The notes under the pieces were generated by a model. That model searched no databases. It was not told the DNA's origin and saw nothing but the letters and a program-made list of their open reading frames with translations. Below, piece after piece: positions 16,221 to 24,658 of a stretch of 64,000 nt of DNA. The stretch covers positions 59,870 through 123,869 of the forward strand of contig NZ_RHHT01000029.1 in NCBI RefSeq assembly GCF_003710985.1, written 5' to 3'. The position numbers and the translations under genes were made by a program. Numbering within the stretch: the stretch's first letter is position 1; the number at the start of each line of letters is the position of its first letter. The stretch is from Brevibacillus panacihumi (lineage in GTDB: Bacteria; Bacillota; Bacilli; Brevibacillales; Brevibacillaceae).

Positions 16221-17320
16221 TTACGTTGCTGTCTCGCTGATCTTGAGCACCGGTTTTATCGTGATCCCAGTTTTGGAATCTTCGAAAGCCTGATTGATCT
16301 CCTGGAATTGATAGAACTTCACGAGCCTGTCGAAGGGGAACAGCCCTTTCTTGTAATACTCCACGAGCTGCGGAATGAACAACTGTGGAACGGCGTCTCC
16401 TTCGATGACCCCGACCATGGTTTTTCCTTCTGCCATGATGTCGTTGTGAACATCAAAGTTCATTTCCGGCGTAACCCCGACGATCGCGGAAATGCCGAGC
16501 GGGCGCAGCGCATGCAGTGATTGGCGAACGACTGGCGGAACTCCTGTCGTTTCTACCGCATAATGCGTACCGCCACCCGTAGCTTCTTTAATCTCTTGCA
16601 CGACATCGACCTTCTTCCCGTTCAGCGCCAATGTCGCCCCAAGCTCCTTCGCCAGCTCCAACCGATTGTCATGCACGTCGATCGCAATAATCTCTTTGCA
16701 GCCGGCAATTTTGGCAGCCATGATGGCACTTAATCCTACAGCCCCGCAGCCATATACGGCGATGGAGGTGCCAAAAGCAGGACGCAATTTATTCAGGACG
16801 GTACCGCTGCCTGTTTGAATACCGCAGCCCAATGGCCCAAGAAGAGCCAGATCCACGTCCTTGTCTACTTTTACGACGTTGCGCTCATGGGCAATCGCAT
16901 AGGTCGCAAAGGAAGATTGGCCGAAGAACGTGGACAGCTCTTTATCATGCTGATGCAGGCGATGAGACCCGTCTTCCATTTCTCCGCCAAAATTCAACAG
17001 ATTGAAATCCACACATGCTGACGGATGGCCTGTAAGACAATTTTCGCAGTGGCCGCATGAAGCATAGGAGATGACCACATGATCGCCTGGTTCCACATGC
17101 TTCACCCCAGCTCCTACCTTCTCTACAATTCCGGCTCCTTCATGCCCCAGCACCACTGGATACGGCGTTAGCCCCAGGTCTCTGGCTACCGCATCGGTAT
17201 GGCACACGCCTGTCGCGAGATTCGAATCAGGACTTCGTTTGCTTGAGGCTCGGCCAGCTCTACCTGCTCGATCTGGAAGTCTTCTCCTTGCTGATGAGTG
17301 ACAGCTGCAGAAATTTTCAA
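16221..17320 (-). pseudogene. Zinc-dependent alcohol dehydrogenase with a one-base frameshift
   Basis: Medium-chain alcohol dehydrogenase, about 366 residues if repaired. The N-terminal piece starts at a TTG (17320) seven bases after GGAGG and reads LKISAAVTHQQ...NEVLIRIS before leaving frame near 17208-17215. Frame is regained at GVCHTDAVARD. The DNA there, TCGCGACAGGC, would encode S-A-T-G if one G were restored, so one base is missing. All functional motifs survive on the two sides: catalytic zinc site GVCHTD and GHEGAG, structural zinc cluster CGHCENCLTGHPSAC, and NAD-binding GCGAVGLSA. It resembles aryl-alcohol dehydrogenases. It may be a true pseudogene or a sequencing error. Confidence 0.85.
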
Positions 17321-17391
17321 AGGGGTGCCTCCTTGGTTCCTTTTTCCAAGCTTATATTTCCCGCTAGGTAAGGGTTTATTCCAGAGGCTCG

Positions 17392-18018
17392 TCATGGACG
17401 AGGGGACGATTGCTTCTCCAGATACGGGTCCCGATCCAGCGGTCCTCTGCTCGACATGCGGGTCAATTGCATGGCCATGTGTCTGGGCGTATACGGCATA
17501 TGATTTTCCAGCCACCAGCCGATGACCCCCATATACGCCATGGTAAAATAGCGGATGGCTATGTCCGTGGAGACGACGAAGCCAATCCCGTCTGCCTGGA
17601 TTTGAGAGACGCCGGACGTAATGAATTGCTCCATGATCTTCGTCATTCTTCTCGTCAGATGCTGCAGCTTGTCCTCCATCATGATCGTCCGGTAAAAGGA
17701 TGCATGTATCGCGATCTGTTCGAAGAGGCGAACCAAAATGGGATGAGGTTCGTCAATCTCGTAATTAAACTCCTCAGGCGTCATCGCAATGGAATGGATC
17801 AGCTCACTCATAATCTCCTCGAAGCATTGATTCAATAGATCCTCTTTGCTGTTGAAATGCAAATAAAAGGTCGTGCGGTTCAACGTTGCCCGCTCAGCGA
17901 TTTCATTAACCCGGATCTTGTTGTAGTCCTTTTCATACAGCAAAGCGATCAGGGCGTTCCACAGCATCTCCCGTGTGCGCCGAACCCGGGGGTCCATCCT
18001 TGCCTTTTCCCTCGACAT
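17392..18018 (-). CDS. TetR-family transcriptional regulator
   Basis: A 208-residue repressor. The N-terminal helix-turn-helix is clear (ALIALLYEKDYNKIRVNEIA, ATLNRTTFYLHFNSKEDLL), followed by a helical ligand-binding domain ending about residue 185. Its closest family look is the AcrR/YfiR-like set with a hydrophobic C-terminal pocket. It is divergent from the flavoprotein at 18232 and upstream of the dehydrogenase, with palindromes TGTCGA/TCGACA between, so it probably controls both sides. GGAGG precedes the ATG. Confidence 0.9.
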   Translation of the reverse strand: MSREKARMDPRVRRTREMLWNALIALLYEKDYNKIRVNEIAERATLNRTTFYLHFNSKEDLLNQCFEEIMSELIHSIAMTPEEFNYEIDEPHPILVRLFEQIAIHASFYRTIMMEDKLQHLTRRMTKIMEQFITSGVSQIQADGIGFVVSTDIAIRYFTMAYMGVIGWWLENHMPYTPRHMAMQLTRMSSRGPLDRDPYLEKQSSPRP

Positions 18019-18070
18019 TTCCTTTCCTCCTGTCTATCTTTATCTCAAAAATCTACACCCAAAGAAAAAG

Positions 18071-18086
18071 TGTCGAGTAGTCGACA
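18071..18086. promoter_or_regulatory. Probable TetR operator
   Basis: TGTCGAGTAGTCGACA has 6-bp half-sites TGTCGA and TCGACA around a 4-bp centre, 53 bp upstream of the regulator start. The same half-sites recur at 18149-18154 and 18177-18182, separated by 22 bp, closer to the flavoprotein gene. Confidence 0.6.
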
Positions 18087-18148
18087 TCCTCAAAAACACT
18101 GTTCATTGCCTATTTTCCGATCTCCGATAAGATTATCTTACATCAACA

Positions 18149-18182
18149 TGTCGATTAAGCAATGATTCCAAAAATATCGACA
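18149..18182. promoter_or_regulatory. Second inverted pair of the TGTCGA motif
   Basis: TGTCGA (18149-18154) and TCGACA (18177-18182) face each other with a 22-bp gap, 50 bp before the flavoprotein ATG. It may be a spaced operator or two half-sites. Confidence 0.4.
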
Positions 18183-18231
18183 CGATTGATTGAAACCGCT
18201 TTCTTATCATGCATGGCAAGGAGGAAAAGGC

Positions 18232-19878
18232 ATGACAACAAAACGACCACAAAAATGGGATCGCGAAGTAGATGTTCTCGTTCTCGGTACGGGAGGAGCG
18301 GCACTGACAGCAGCCATCCTCGCTCATGACCAGGGCGCACAGGTCCTCGTATTGGAAAAGGCCTCGCAGATTGGCGGAACCACTGCCTTCTCTGGCGGAA
18401 TACCGTGGATTCCCCTCAACCGCTACATGAAAGAGCTGGGAATCGAAGACACTCGCGAAGAGGCTCTCCAGTACATAAAGCGTCTCACAGGCGGCAAAGA
18501 ACCGGATGCCGAGCTGCTCGAGGTCTACGTCGACAACGGCTGGAAAATGATTGACTATTTGCACGAGAATACGCCGCTTCGCTTCAAAGTCCCACGCGGA
18601 TACGGCGATTATTATGGAGATTTGCCGGGCGGAAAAAGAGAAGGACGTTCGATTGACCCGAAACCGTTTGAATTGAATCAACTGGGCGAATGGGCAGCGT
18701 ACGTTCGGGCCAACCCCATTTTTCCGCCGCTTACGCTTGAAGAAGGCGGAGCCACGGATCCGACGCAGATCGACTTCAACATCGTTGCTGAGCGCATGGA
18801 GAACAATATCGTGACCATGGGCCGCTCCCTGATCGGGTCTTTGTTCAAAGGTCTCCTGGACCGCGGAATTGAGGTACTGCGGGAAACTCCAGGCAAGGAG
18901 CTCGTCATGAACGACGAGGGCGAAGTGATCGGCGTTCGCGCAGAACAAGAAGGAAAAGACCTGTTTGTCGGGGCACGCAAGGGTGTCATCCTCGCTTCTG
19001 GCGGTTTCGAGTGGAATCAGGAGCTGGTCCGTGCCTTCCTGAAAGGACATGTGACTCACCCGCTCTCTCCTCCTTCCAACGAGGGCGATGCGCTAATCAT
19101 GGCGATGGAAGCAGGTGCAGCGCTCGGGAACATGAGCGAAGCCTGGTGGTACCCAGCGATGCAGGACCCGACGATCGAGTATGAAGGCCATGTCCTTAAT
19201 CAGATCGGCAGCGGCCGCAATCTGGCGCACAGCATCATCGTGAACCGTTCCGGCAAGCGTTTTGTCAATGAGGGAACGACCTACATGGATATGCCGAAAG
19301 CCTTTTATACCTATGACCAGGTGACCCAGACCTGGCCGAATGAACCGCCTGTCTGGATGGTTTTTGACAGCAATCTGAAGGATTCTGCCCTCATTCTCAC
19401 CATGATGCCTGGAGAGCCTGCCCCTGATTGGATCGCGCAAGCCGATACGATCCGAGAGCTGGCGGAGAAGATTGAAGTCGATGCAGACGGTCTGGAAGAG
19501 ACCGTCAAGCGCTTTAACGGCTACGCGGAAAAGGGCGAAGATCCCGACTTCCACCGCGGTACGGTCTATTTTGAAAACTTCGCGGCTGGCGGCGGTTCGC
19601 CGGAATTCAACCTGGGTCCCATCGAGAAAGCTCCCTTCTATGCCCTGCCGATCTATTACGGAACACTCGGGACCAACGGCGGGCCGCGCATCAACGCAGA
19701 CGGTCAGGTGATCAGCCTGCGCGGCAAACCAATCAGCGGTCTGTATGCGGCGGGCAACGCAGCCATGGGTATTCTCGGTCAAACCTATCCGGGCGCTGGC
19801 GGAACCATCGGTCCTGCCATGACATTCGGCTATCTCGCCGGACAAGCAGCAGGAAAAGCGGCTTCCCGGAACATCTAA
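18232..19878 (+). CDS. FAD-dependent dehydrogenase, 3-ketosteroid delta-1-dehydrogenase-like
   Basis: A 548-residue flavoprotein. The dinucleotide fold is at residues 14-35 (VDVLVLGTGGAALTAAIL), followed by LEKASQIGGTTAFSGGIPWIP. The C-terminal FAD-binding segment GLYAAGNAAMGILGQTYPGAGGTIGPAMTFGYLAG matches FAD_binding_2 enzymes such as ketosteroid dehydrogenase and fumarate reductase-like proteins. It would remove hydrogen from a cyclic or steroid-like substrate; the exact substrate is unknown. AAGGAGG fixes the start. It is followed by two SRPBCC genes and is divergent from the TetR gene. Confidence 0.85.
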   Translation: MTTKRPQKWDREVDVLVLGTGGAALTAAILAHDQGAQVLVLEKASQIGGTTAFSGGIPWIPLNRYMKELGIEDTREEALQYIKRLTGGKEPDAELLEVYVDNGWKMIDYLHENTPLRFKVPRGYGDYYGDLPGGKREGRSIDPKPFELNQLGEWAAYVRANPIFPPLTLEEGGATDPTQIDFNIVAERMENNIVTMGRSLIGSLFKGLLDRGIEVLRETPGKELVMNDEGEVIGVRAEQEGKDLFVGARKGVILASGGFEWNQELVRAFLKGHVTHPLSPPSNEGDALIMAMEAGAALGNMSEAWWYPAMQDPTIEYEGHVLNQIGSGRNLAHSIIVNRSGKRFVNEGTTYMDMPKAFYTYDQVTQTWPNEPPVWMVFDSNLKDSALILTMMPGEPAPDWIAQADTIRELAEKIEVDADGLEETVKRFNGYAEKGEDPDFHRGTVYFENFAAGGGSPEFNLGPIEKAPFYALPIYYGTLGTNGGPRINADGQVISLRGKPISGLYAAGNAAMGILGQTYPGAGGTIGPAMTFGYLAGQAAGKAASRNI

Positions 19879-19939
19879 GGGCTGCCGCCATATCCAGCAA
19901 AAAATACAAGAAGGACGAGAGGGAAAGGAATGAGCGACT

Positions 19940-20395
19940 ATGCCTCATGGAATACACGAGATTGAACTGGATCTTCCCATTTCGACGATCTGGGAATTTG
20001 TCAGCGACATGGATAAATGGGCACCACTGGTCCCAGGCTACATCAGCCACGAGATTATCAATGAACGCCAGTCCACCTGGACCTTCCTGGGCGATATCGG
20101 CATCATGAAGAAAAAAGTCAGCCTGAAAATTGACATAACCGAGTGGACCGAACCAAGCACCGTGAAGTTCAATCTGACCGGAATCAATGAAAACTTTGCG
20201 GGCGAAGGCTACTTCATCGCAGAAATGCTTGGCGAGCAGCGCACCAAAATGACGGGCTGCCTCGACATCACGGCAAAAGGCGTCATGGGTCCGATGATCA
20301 ATACCATCCTCAAGACTTTCGTTCCGCAGACGACGACCGATTTGGCGGAAGCCATCGCCAATCGAATCAAGGAAACAGCAGCCATCAAGTCCTGA
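19940..20395 (+). CDS. SRPBCC-family protein, CoxG-like, copy 1
   Basis: A 151-residue START/Bet v 1-type protein. The opening LDLPISTIWEFVSDMDKWAPLVPGY and the middle FNLTGINENFAGEGYF, then GCLDITAKGV, resemble carbon-monoxide-dehydrogenase accessory subunit CoxG. These folds carry a hydrophobic ligand pocket. It follows the flavoprotein by 61 bp, probably in one transcript, ending at a strong terminator. About two-thirds identical to the gene at 20522, so a recent tandem duplication. The ligand is unknown. Confidence 0.8.
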   Translation: MPHGIHEIELDLPISTIWEFVSDMDKWAPLVPGYISHEIINERQSTWTFLGDIGIMKKKVSLKIDITEWTEPSTVKFNLTGINENFAGEGYFIAEMLGEQRTKMTGCLDITAKGVMGPMINTILKTFVPQTTTDLAEAIANRIKETAAIKS

Positions 20396-20397
20396 CG

Positions 20398-20428
20398 AAA
20401 AAAGGCCCCGAGTATGGGGCCTTTTTTT
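20398..20428 (+). terminator. Terminator after the first SRPBCC gene
   Basis: AAAGGCCCC, GAGTAT and GGGGCC form a stem followed by seven T residues. Confidence 0.9.
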
Positions 20429-20521
20429 CGTGCAACAAAAAATAAATTCCGAAATATCCTGCTGCCCGATGCCATACACATATCAAGATAACGAAACGCA
20501 TCTGGGAAAGGAATGAAGACC

Positions 20522-20986
20522 ATGCCTCAAGGAATACACGATGTTGATCTGGACCTCCCCGTCCAAGCGATCTGGGAGTTTGTCAGTGTCATGGATTTCT
20601 GGATTCCGCTGGTACCGGGCTACATCAGCCACGAAATTATCCATGATCGCCAATCTACGTGGAATTTTAACGGAGATATCGGGATCATGAAGAAAAAGAT
20701 CAATCTTCAGGTAGACATCACAGAGTGGACACCGCCGACCGAGGTGAGGTTTACCTTGACGGGGATCAACGAAAATTTCACAGGGGAAGGGTACTTCCGG
20801 GCCCAGGCACTGGGAGAGCATCGCACGAAAATGACGGGGTCTCTCGATATCACAGCAAAAGGCGTCAAGGCCCCCATGATCAATTCGGTATTGAAAACCT
20901 TGATCCCCAAGACAACCGCTGAAATGGTAGAAGCCATCGCCAATCGAATGATTGAAACTGCCCCCGTACCGCGAATGCGAGAGTGA
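20522..20986 (+). CDS. SRPBCC-family protein, CoxG-like, copy 2
   Basis: A 154-residue paralogue of the preceding gene, with the same arrangement of sites: LDLPVQAIWEFVSVMDFWIPL, TGINENFTGEGYF, GSLDITAKGVKAPMIN. The start at 20522 lies nine bases after AAAGGA; an ATG at 20513 abuts the site and is less likely. It has its own leader between two terminators, so it may be separately controlled. Why two nearly identical proteins are kept is unknown. Confidence 0.8.
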   Translation: MPQGIHDVDLDLPVQAIWEFVSVMDFWIPLVPGYISHEIIHDRQSTWNFNGDIGIMKKKINLQVDITEWTPPTEVRFTLTGINENFTGEGYFRAQALGEHRTKMTGSLDITAKGVKAPMINSVLKTLIPKTTAEMVEAIANRMIETAPVPRMRE

Positions 20987-20991
20987 ACATG

Positions 20992-21031
20992 CCCCGCAGC
21001 AGGTCCCATAGGATCTGGCTGCGGGTTTTTA
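20992..21031 (+). terminator. Terminator after the second SRPBCC gene
   Basis: CCCGCAGC (20993-21000) pairs with GCTGCGGG (21018-21025), followed by TTTTT. Confidence 0.9.
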
Positions 21032-21115
21032 TTTGAAATATTCATTGCTTTTCCAACCTCAAAACTGGTATACCTATTCTTGAAATCGAATCAACAACGA
21101 GGAAAGGAATTGTCT

Positions 21116-22357
21116 ATGAAAATGCGATTTAGGAAGCTGCTGCTCTCTCTTGCTATCGGATGCGTTTCCCTGATCAGCATCCAACAACCCGCTGTCGCCG
21201 CAACACCTGGCACAACCATCATGCTCGACGGCTATCCCCTTCCCTTTCCGACTCCGCCTGCAAATGTGAACGGAACAACGATGGTTCCTTTCCGAGCTAT
21301 TTCAGAGGCAATGGGCATTCAAGTGAATTGGGATGCCCAGACCCAGTCCATTACCGCCGTTCAGTCTACCGCCCAAGGTGACAAAACCGTCAAGATGCAG
21401 GTAAACAATCCGCTCGTCACCGTAAATGGGAAGACCGTCACTCTGCCGGTCGCGCCTTATGTAAACAACGGAAGCACCCTGATCCCGCTCCGTTTTTTCA
21501 GCGAGCAATTTGGTGCGCAAGTAGGCTGGGACCCTAACACCAGAACGGTGTCGATCGTCTCACCGCTGCGCGACATGTACGGCCTGGCCTTCTATGCGAT
21601 CTCTTCCTTTTCGCAGCGGGAGTTGATGCCGTTCTTTGACTCGGTAGCCTTTGGCTGGAGCAGAATCGATCAGGACGGCAATCTGACACTGACTGGCAAT
21701 GATTTTTACTGGCCGAAGCCTGCCGGCGAAACCACCCCGGAATCGATCATTGCGGATGTCAAGCTGGCTGGCTCCTCCCCCTACCTGATGGTATTTGCCG
21801 GGGACGGGAACGGAGAGCTGACCAAGCTGCTCGAAGATGCAAGCTTGCGAGAAAAGGCAATCGCGCAAATGCTCACACTTGCTCAAGAAAAAGGGATGAC
21901 AGGAATCGCCTTGGATTTTGAAGGATTGGGCATGAACGGTGATGTCACCGGGGTCAAAGAGAAATACAATGAATTCGTTCGCCTGCTCTCTGCGGAAACC
22001 AGACAGCGGGGAATCCAGCTGACCTTGATCCTTCATCCCCTGAACGGCGCTTACAAGGGCTACGACTATGCCGCCTTAGGTCAGTTGGCCGACGATCTTG
22101 TCATCATGGCCTACGCATACGAAGGGGAAAAAGGTCCGGAGCCGATGAACCGAGTGGACGAAGCCATTCGCATGGCCTTGGTCCACGTGCCCAAGGAAAA
22201 ACTGATTCTGGGCATTTCGATGGGAAGCGAAAATGAATCGTCTGTGAATCAGAAAATCGGGCTTGCCAAGAGATACAACCTCAAAGGCTACGCCATCTGG
22301 CGGCTGGGACTGATCAACCAAGCGTCGATGGAGCAAATCAAGCAAAGCGTTCACTAA
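21116..22357 (+). CDS. Secreted stalk-domain protein with a GH18-like C-terminal domain
   Basis: A 413-residue exported protein. The signal peptide ends near QQPAVAATPG. Residues about 30-150 form a copper amine oxidase N-terminal (stalk) domain, with the two repeated blocks FRAISEAMGIQVNWDAQTQSI and LRFFSEQFGAQVGWDPNTRTV. The rest (KGMTGIALDFEGLGMNGDVTG, ...LILHPLNGAYKGYDY, DLVIMAYAYEGEKGPEPM) has the barrel layout of spore-coat glycoside hydrolase family 18. The usual DxxDxDxE is modified to LDFEGLG. It could act on peptidoglycan or chitin-like polymers. AAAGGA fixes the start. Confidence 0.82.
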   Translation: MKMRFRKLLLSLAIGCVSLISIQQPAVAATPGTTIMLDGYPLPFPTPPANVNGTTMVPFRAISEAMGIQVNWDAQTQSITAVQSTAQGDKTVKMQVNNPLVTVNGKTVTLPVAPYVNNGSTLIPLRFFSEQFGAQVGWDPNTRTVSIVSPLRDMYGLAFYAISSFSQRELMPFFDSVAFGWSRIDQDGNLTLTGNDFYWPKPAGETTPESIIADVKLAGSSPYLMVFAGDGNGELTKLLEDASLREKAIAQMLTLAQEKGMTGIALDFEGLGMNGDVTGVKEKYNEFVRLLSAETRQRGIQLTLILHPLNGAYKGYDYAALGQLADDLVIMAYAYEGEKGPEPMNRVDEAIRMALVHVPKEKLILGISMGSENESSVNQKIGLAKRYNLKGYAIWRLGLINQASMEQIKQSVH

Positions 22358-22393
22358 AGGACCCAATCGTAAGCAAGGAGACGAGCCTGTTAA

Positions 22394-23176
22394 ATGAAGC
22401 TGATATCGTGGAATGTAAATGGATTGCGCGCATGCGTAAACAAAGGCTTTAGCGACTATTTTGCGAGAATGGATGCCGATATTTTTTGCATCCAGGAAAC
22501 GAAATTGCAGGAAGGGCAGATTACGGCTGATTTCGCCGAGAATTACCTGCAATATTGGAATTATGCCGAGAAAAAAGGCTATTCCGGCACCGCCGTCTTT
22601 ACCAAGCGCGAGCCGTTGTCTGTCAGATTCGGCCTGGAAGAGAACCATGAGCCGGAGGGGCGCGCGCTCACACTGGAATTCGATTCATTCTACCTGGTCA
22701 ATGTCTACACGCCAAATGCCAAACGAGATTTGTCCCGACTGGATTACAGACTGGAATGGGAAGATCGCTTCCGCCGTTATCTTTTGGAGCTGGATGCCCA
22801 AAAGCCGGTTATCATCTGTGGCGACCTCAATGTGGCGCATCAGGAAATTGACATCCGCAACGCCAAATCCAACCGCGGAAACTCCGGCTTCACCGATGAG
22901 GAGCGGGAAAAAATGACCCAGTTGCTCCAATCCGGGTTTCTGGACACGTTCCGGCATTTCTATCCGGACCGCGCCGATGCTTACACCTGGTGGTCGTATA
23001 TGCCCAAGGTTAGGGAACGTAACATCGGGTGGAGAATCGACTACTTCCTCGCCTCCGCCAGACTGGCTCCATCTCTGCTAGACGCCCGGATCGATGCCGA
23101 AGTGACGGGCAGCGATCATTGTCCCATCATCCTGGAGGTGGCCGATCACCTTCTGGGCAGTGAAGACACCAACTGA
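22394..23176 (+). CDS. exoA: Exodeoxyribonuclease III / AP endonuclease
   Basis: A 260-residue DNA repair enzyme of the ExoIII/APE1 family, which cuts DNA at abasic sites and removes 3' blocks. Diagnostic residues are seen in order: SWNVNGLRA at the start, the metal-binding glutamate in IFCIQETKLQ, the tyrosine in YLVNVYTPNA, GDLNVAHQEIDI, WWSYMPKVRERNIGWRIDYF and the final SDHCPIILEV. Length matches the family. The ATG lies shortly after an AAGGAG site. Confidence 0.95.
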   Translation: MKLISWNVNGLRACVNKGFSDYFARMDADIFCIQETKLQEGQITADFAENYLQYWNYAEKKGYSGTAVFTKREPLSVRFGLEENHEPEGRALTLEFDSFYLVNVYTPNAKRDLSRLDYRLEWEDRFRRYLLELDAQKPVIICGDLNVAHQEIDIRNAKSNRGNSGFTDEEREKMTQLLQSGFLDTFRHFYPDRADAYTWWSYMPKVRERNIGWRIDYFLASARLAPSLLDARIDAEVTGSDHCPIILEVADHLLGSEDTN

Positions 23177-23185
23177 TATCTCCTG

Positions 23186-23905
23186 TCAGCGTGTTCTCAG
23201 ATTGACAAAAATGGCATCCGGACTAGTCGGCGTGAAGCTGCCTCCTTTTGGCTCGACGCTTACGGCAATATTCTCTACCAGACCCAGCTCGCCTCCCTGG
23301 AAATACAGCTGGGCGATGCCGTTTTCCCAGCGCAGCAGGCCGACTCGTGAACGTCTGTCCTCGGTGATAAACCATACCTGATAGTCCGTTTCCGGGAGAG
23401 GAGCCAGTCCTTTTGTGAGGATCAGCATTTCATTGGATGTGTTGTTCACCCAAACATAGCTTTTGGCATGACTCGGGACAACAGATGCGACGTGCAAGAC
23501 CGTGTGCGGGTCCATCACGATATTCATGTTGGGCAGGCTTGCAGCCAACATTCTTTCATCAGGGAGTCCGCTGTCCCTTTGGAAGAAGAACAAGCTCATC
23601 AGGAATAGGAAAAGAACGGCTGCTCTCTTCACAGCAAAGGCAGCTCCAATATCCTTCTTCCTCCAGGAGAGCCAACGCTCAAAAGCAATACGGCGCAAGA
23701 GGCGGCGTTTGAGTGTTGGGGATGGCGTCGGCATAGGCATCGCTTCTGACGGTTCGAGAATAGCCGACCATTCACGGTGCAGCTCCGCGCATCGCGTACA
23801 GGATAGGAGGTGAAGCTGCAAATCTCTGCGCTTCCCTTCCGCCATCCTGCCCAGCAGATAATCAGCGATCTCCTCCTCCCGCCATATGCAGCTTGCATTA
23901 CTCAT
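23186..23905 (-). CDS. Zinc-type anti-sigma factor (RskA-like)
   Basis: A 239-residue membrane protein. The N-terminus has the ZAS zinc motif (HLLSCTRCAELH, HxxxCxxC form) near residues 36-50, then a single membrane helix (AAVLFLFLMSLFFF) around residue 115, and an outer domain of the RskA type (MNIVMDPHTVLHVASV, LPETDYQVWFITEDRRSRVG). The gene overlaps the sigma stop, so the two are translationally coupled. It should hold the partner sigma factor at the membrane until a signal triggers its proteolysis. The ATG at 23905 is preferred over a GTG at 23917. Confidence 0.88.
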   Translation of the reverse strand: MSNASCIWREEEIADYLLGRMAEGKRRDLQLHLLSCTRCAELHREWSAILEPSEAMPMPTPSPTLKRRLLRRIAFERWLSWRKKDIGAAFAVKRAAVLFLFLMSLFFFQRDSGLPDERMLAASLPNMNIVMDPHTVLHVASVVPSHAKSYVWVNNTSNEMLILTKGLAPLPETDYQVWFITEDRRSRVGLLRWENGIAQLYFQGGELGLVENIAVSVEPKGGSFTPTSPDAIFVNLRTR

Positions 23906-24491
23906 GCTTCCTCTCACCTCCCAGCGATTCCAGCCACCCCGATTGACTCAATTGCTTGCGTATATTGTCCAGCCCATAACGAATCAAAGACTTGACGGTC
24001 CCAAGCGGCCGATTCATGTTTGCGGCCAGCTCGCGTTGTGTCTTGGCCTCATAGTACATCCCCTGCAGAGCACGAGCCTGAGCTTGAGGGATCCTGCTCA
24101 ATGCCTGCCCCAGCACTTCCCGATCCAGCCTGGAGAGGACCTTCTCTTCCGCAGCCGCAACAGTGGAAGCCTGCTCCAGAGTGACGCTCTCCCCAGGAGC
24201 GATTGGCAGCCGCTGCTTTTTCCGCATCCGATCCAACGAGCGGCTTCGCGCCATGACGGCCAGCCAGGCCTCTATACTTCCGCGCTTGGGATCGTACTGA
24301 CCCGCTTTTTTCCATACTTCCAAAAAAAGATCGTGACATATATCCTCTGCTTCCATGCGGTCTTTTACAATGCGCAAAGCAATATGCAAGACCAGCGAAG
24401 CGTATTTCTCGTAAAACTGTTCAAAGGCTGTAATCGATCCATTTGCCATGTCACGAAGCAGCCGCTCTTCGTCAACATCTGGATGGGCCAA
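23898..24491 (-). CDS. ECF-type RNA polymerase sigma factor (SigK/SigL-like)
   Basis: A 197-residue sigma factor. Region 2: FEQFYEKYASLVLHIALRIV, AEDICHDLFLEVWKKAGQYD and IEAWLAVMARSRSLDRMRK. Region 4: LSRIPQAQARALQGMYYEA and NMNRPLGTVKSLIRYGLDNI. An in-frame ATG lies further upstream at 24566, but a TTG at 24491 is nine bases after GGAGG and is the likely start. The partner is the overlapping zinc anti-sigma gene. The regulon cannot be inferred, although the divergent NEW3-ABC operon is 168 bp away. Confidence 0.9.
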   Translation of the reverse strand: MAHPDVDEERLLRDMANGSITAFEQFYEKYASLVLHIALRIVKDRMEAEDICHDLFLEVWKKAGQYDPKRGSIEAWLAVMARSRSLDRMRKKQRLPIAPGESVTLEQASTVAAAEEKVLSRLDREVLGQALSRIPQAQARALQGMYYEAKTQRELAANMNRPLGTVKSLIRYGLDNIRKQLSQSGWLESLGGERKHE

Positions 24492-24658
24492 CGTCTTCCA
24501 CCTCCGCTGAAATATCCCCTTTTCCATACTACTAGCAAAATTTCCGGCAATTTTAAAGTCTTTCAAAAAATTTTTATTGACTTCTGTAAATCCAAATTTC
24601 CCACTTGTTCGTACCCTTGGTGAGTGACCAAAAATGAGAAACAGGGGGAAAGAAAAAG

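Noticed and set aside
18133..19059. A 308-codon minus-strand frame
   Set aside because: Antisense to the FAD flavoprotein; no start signal.
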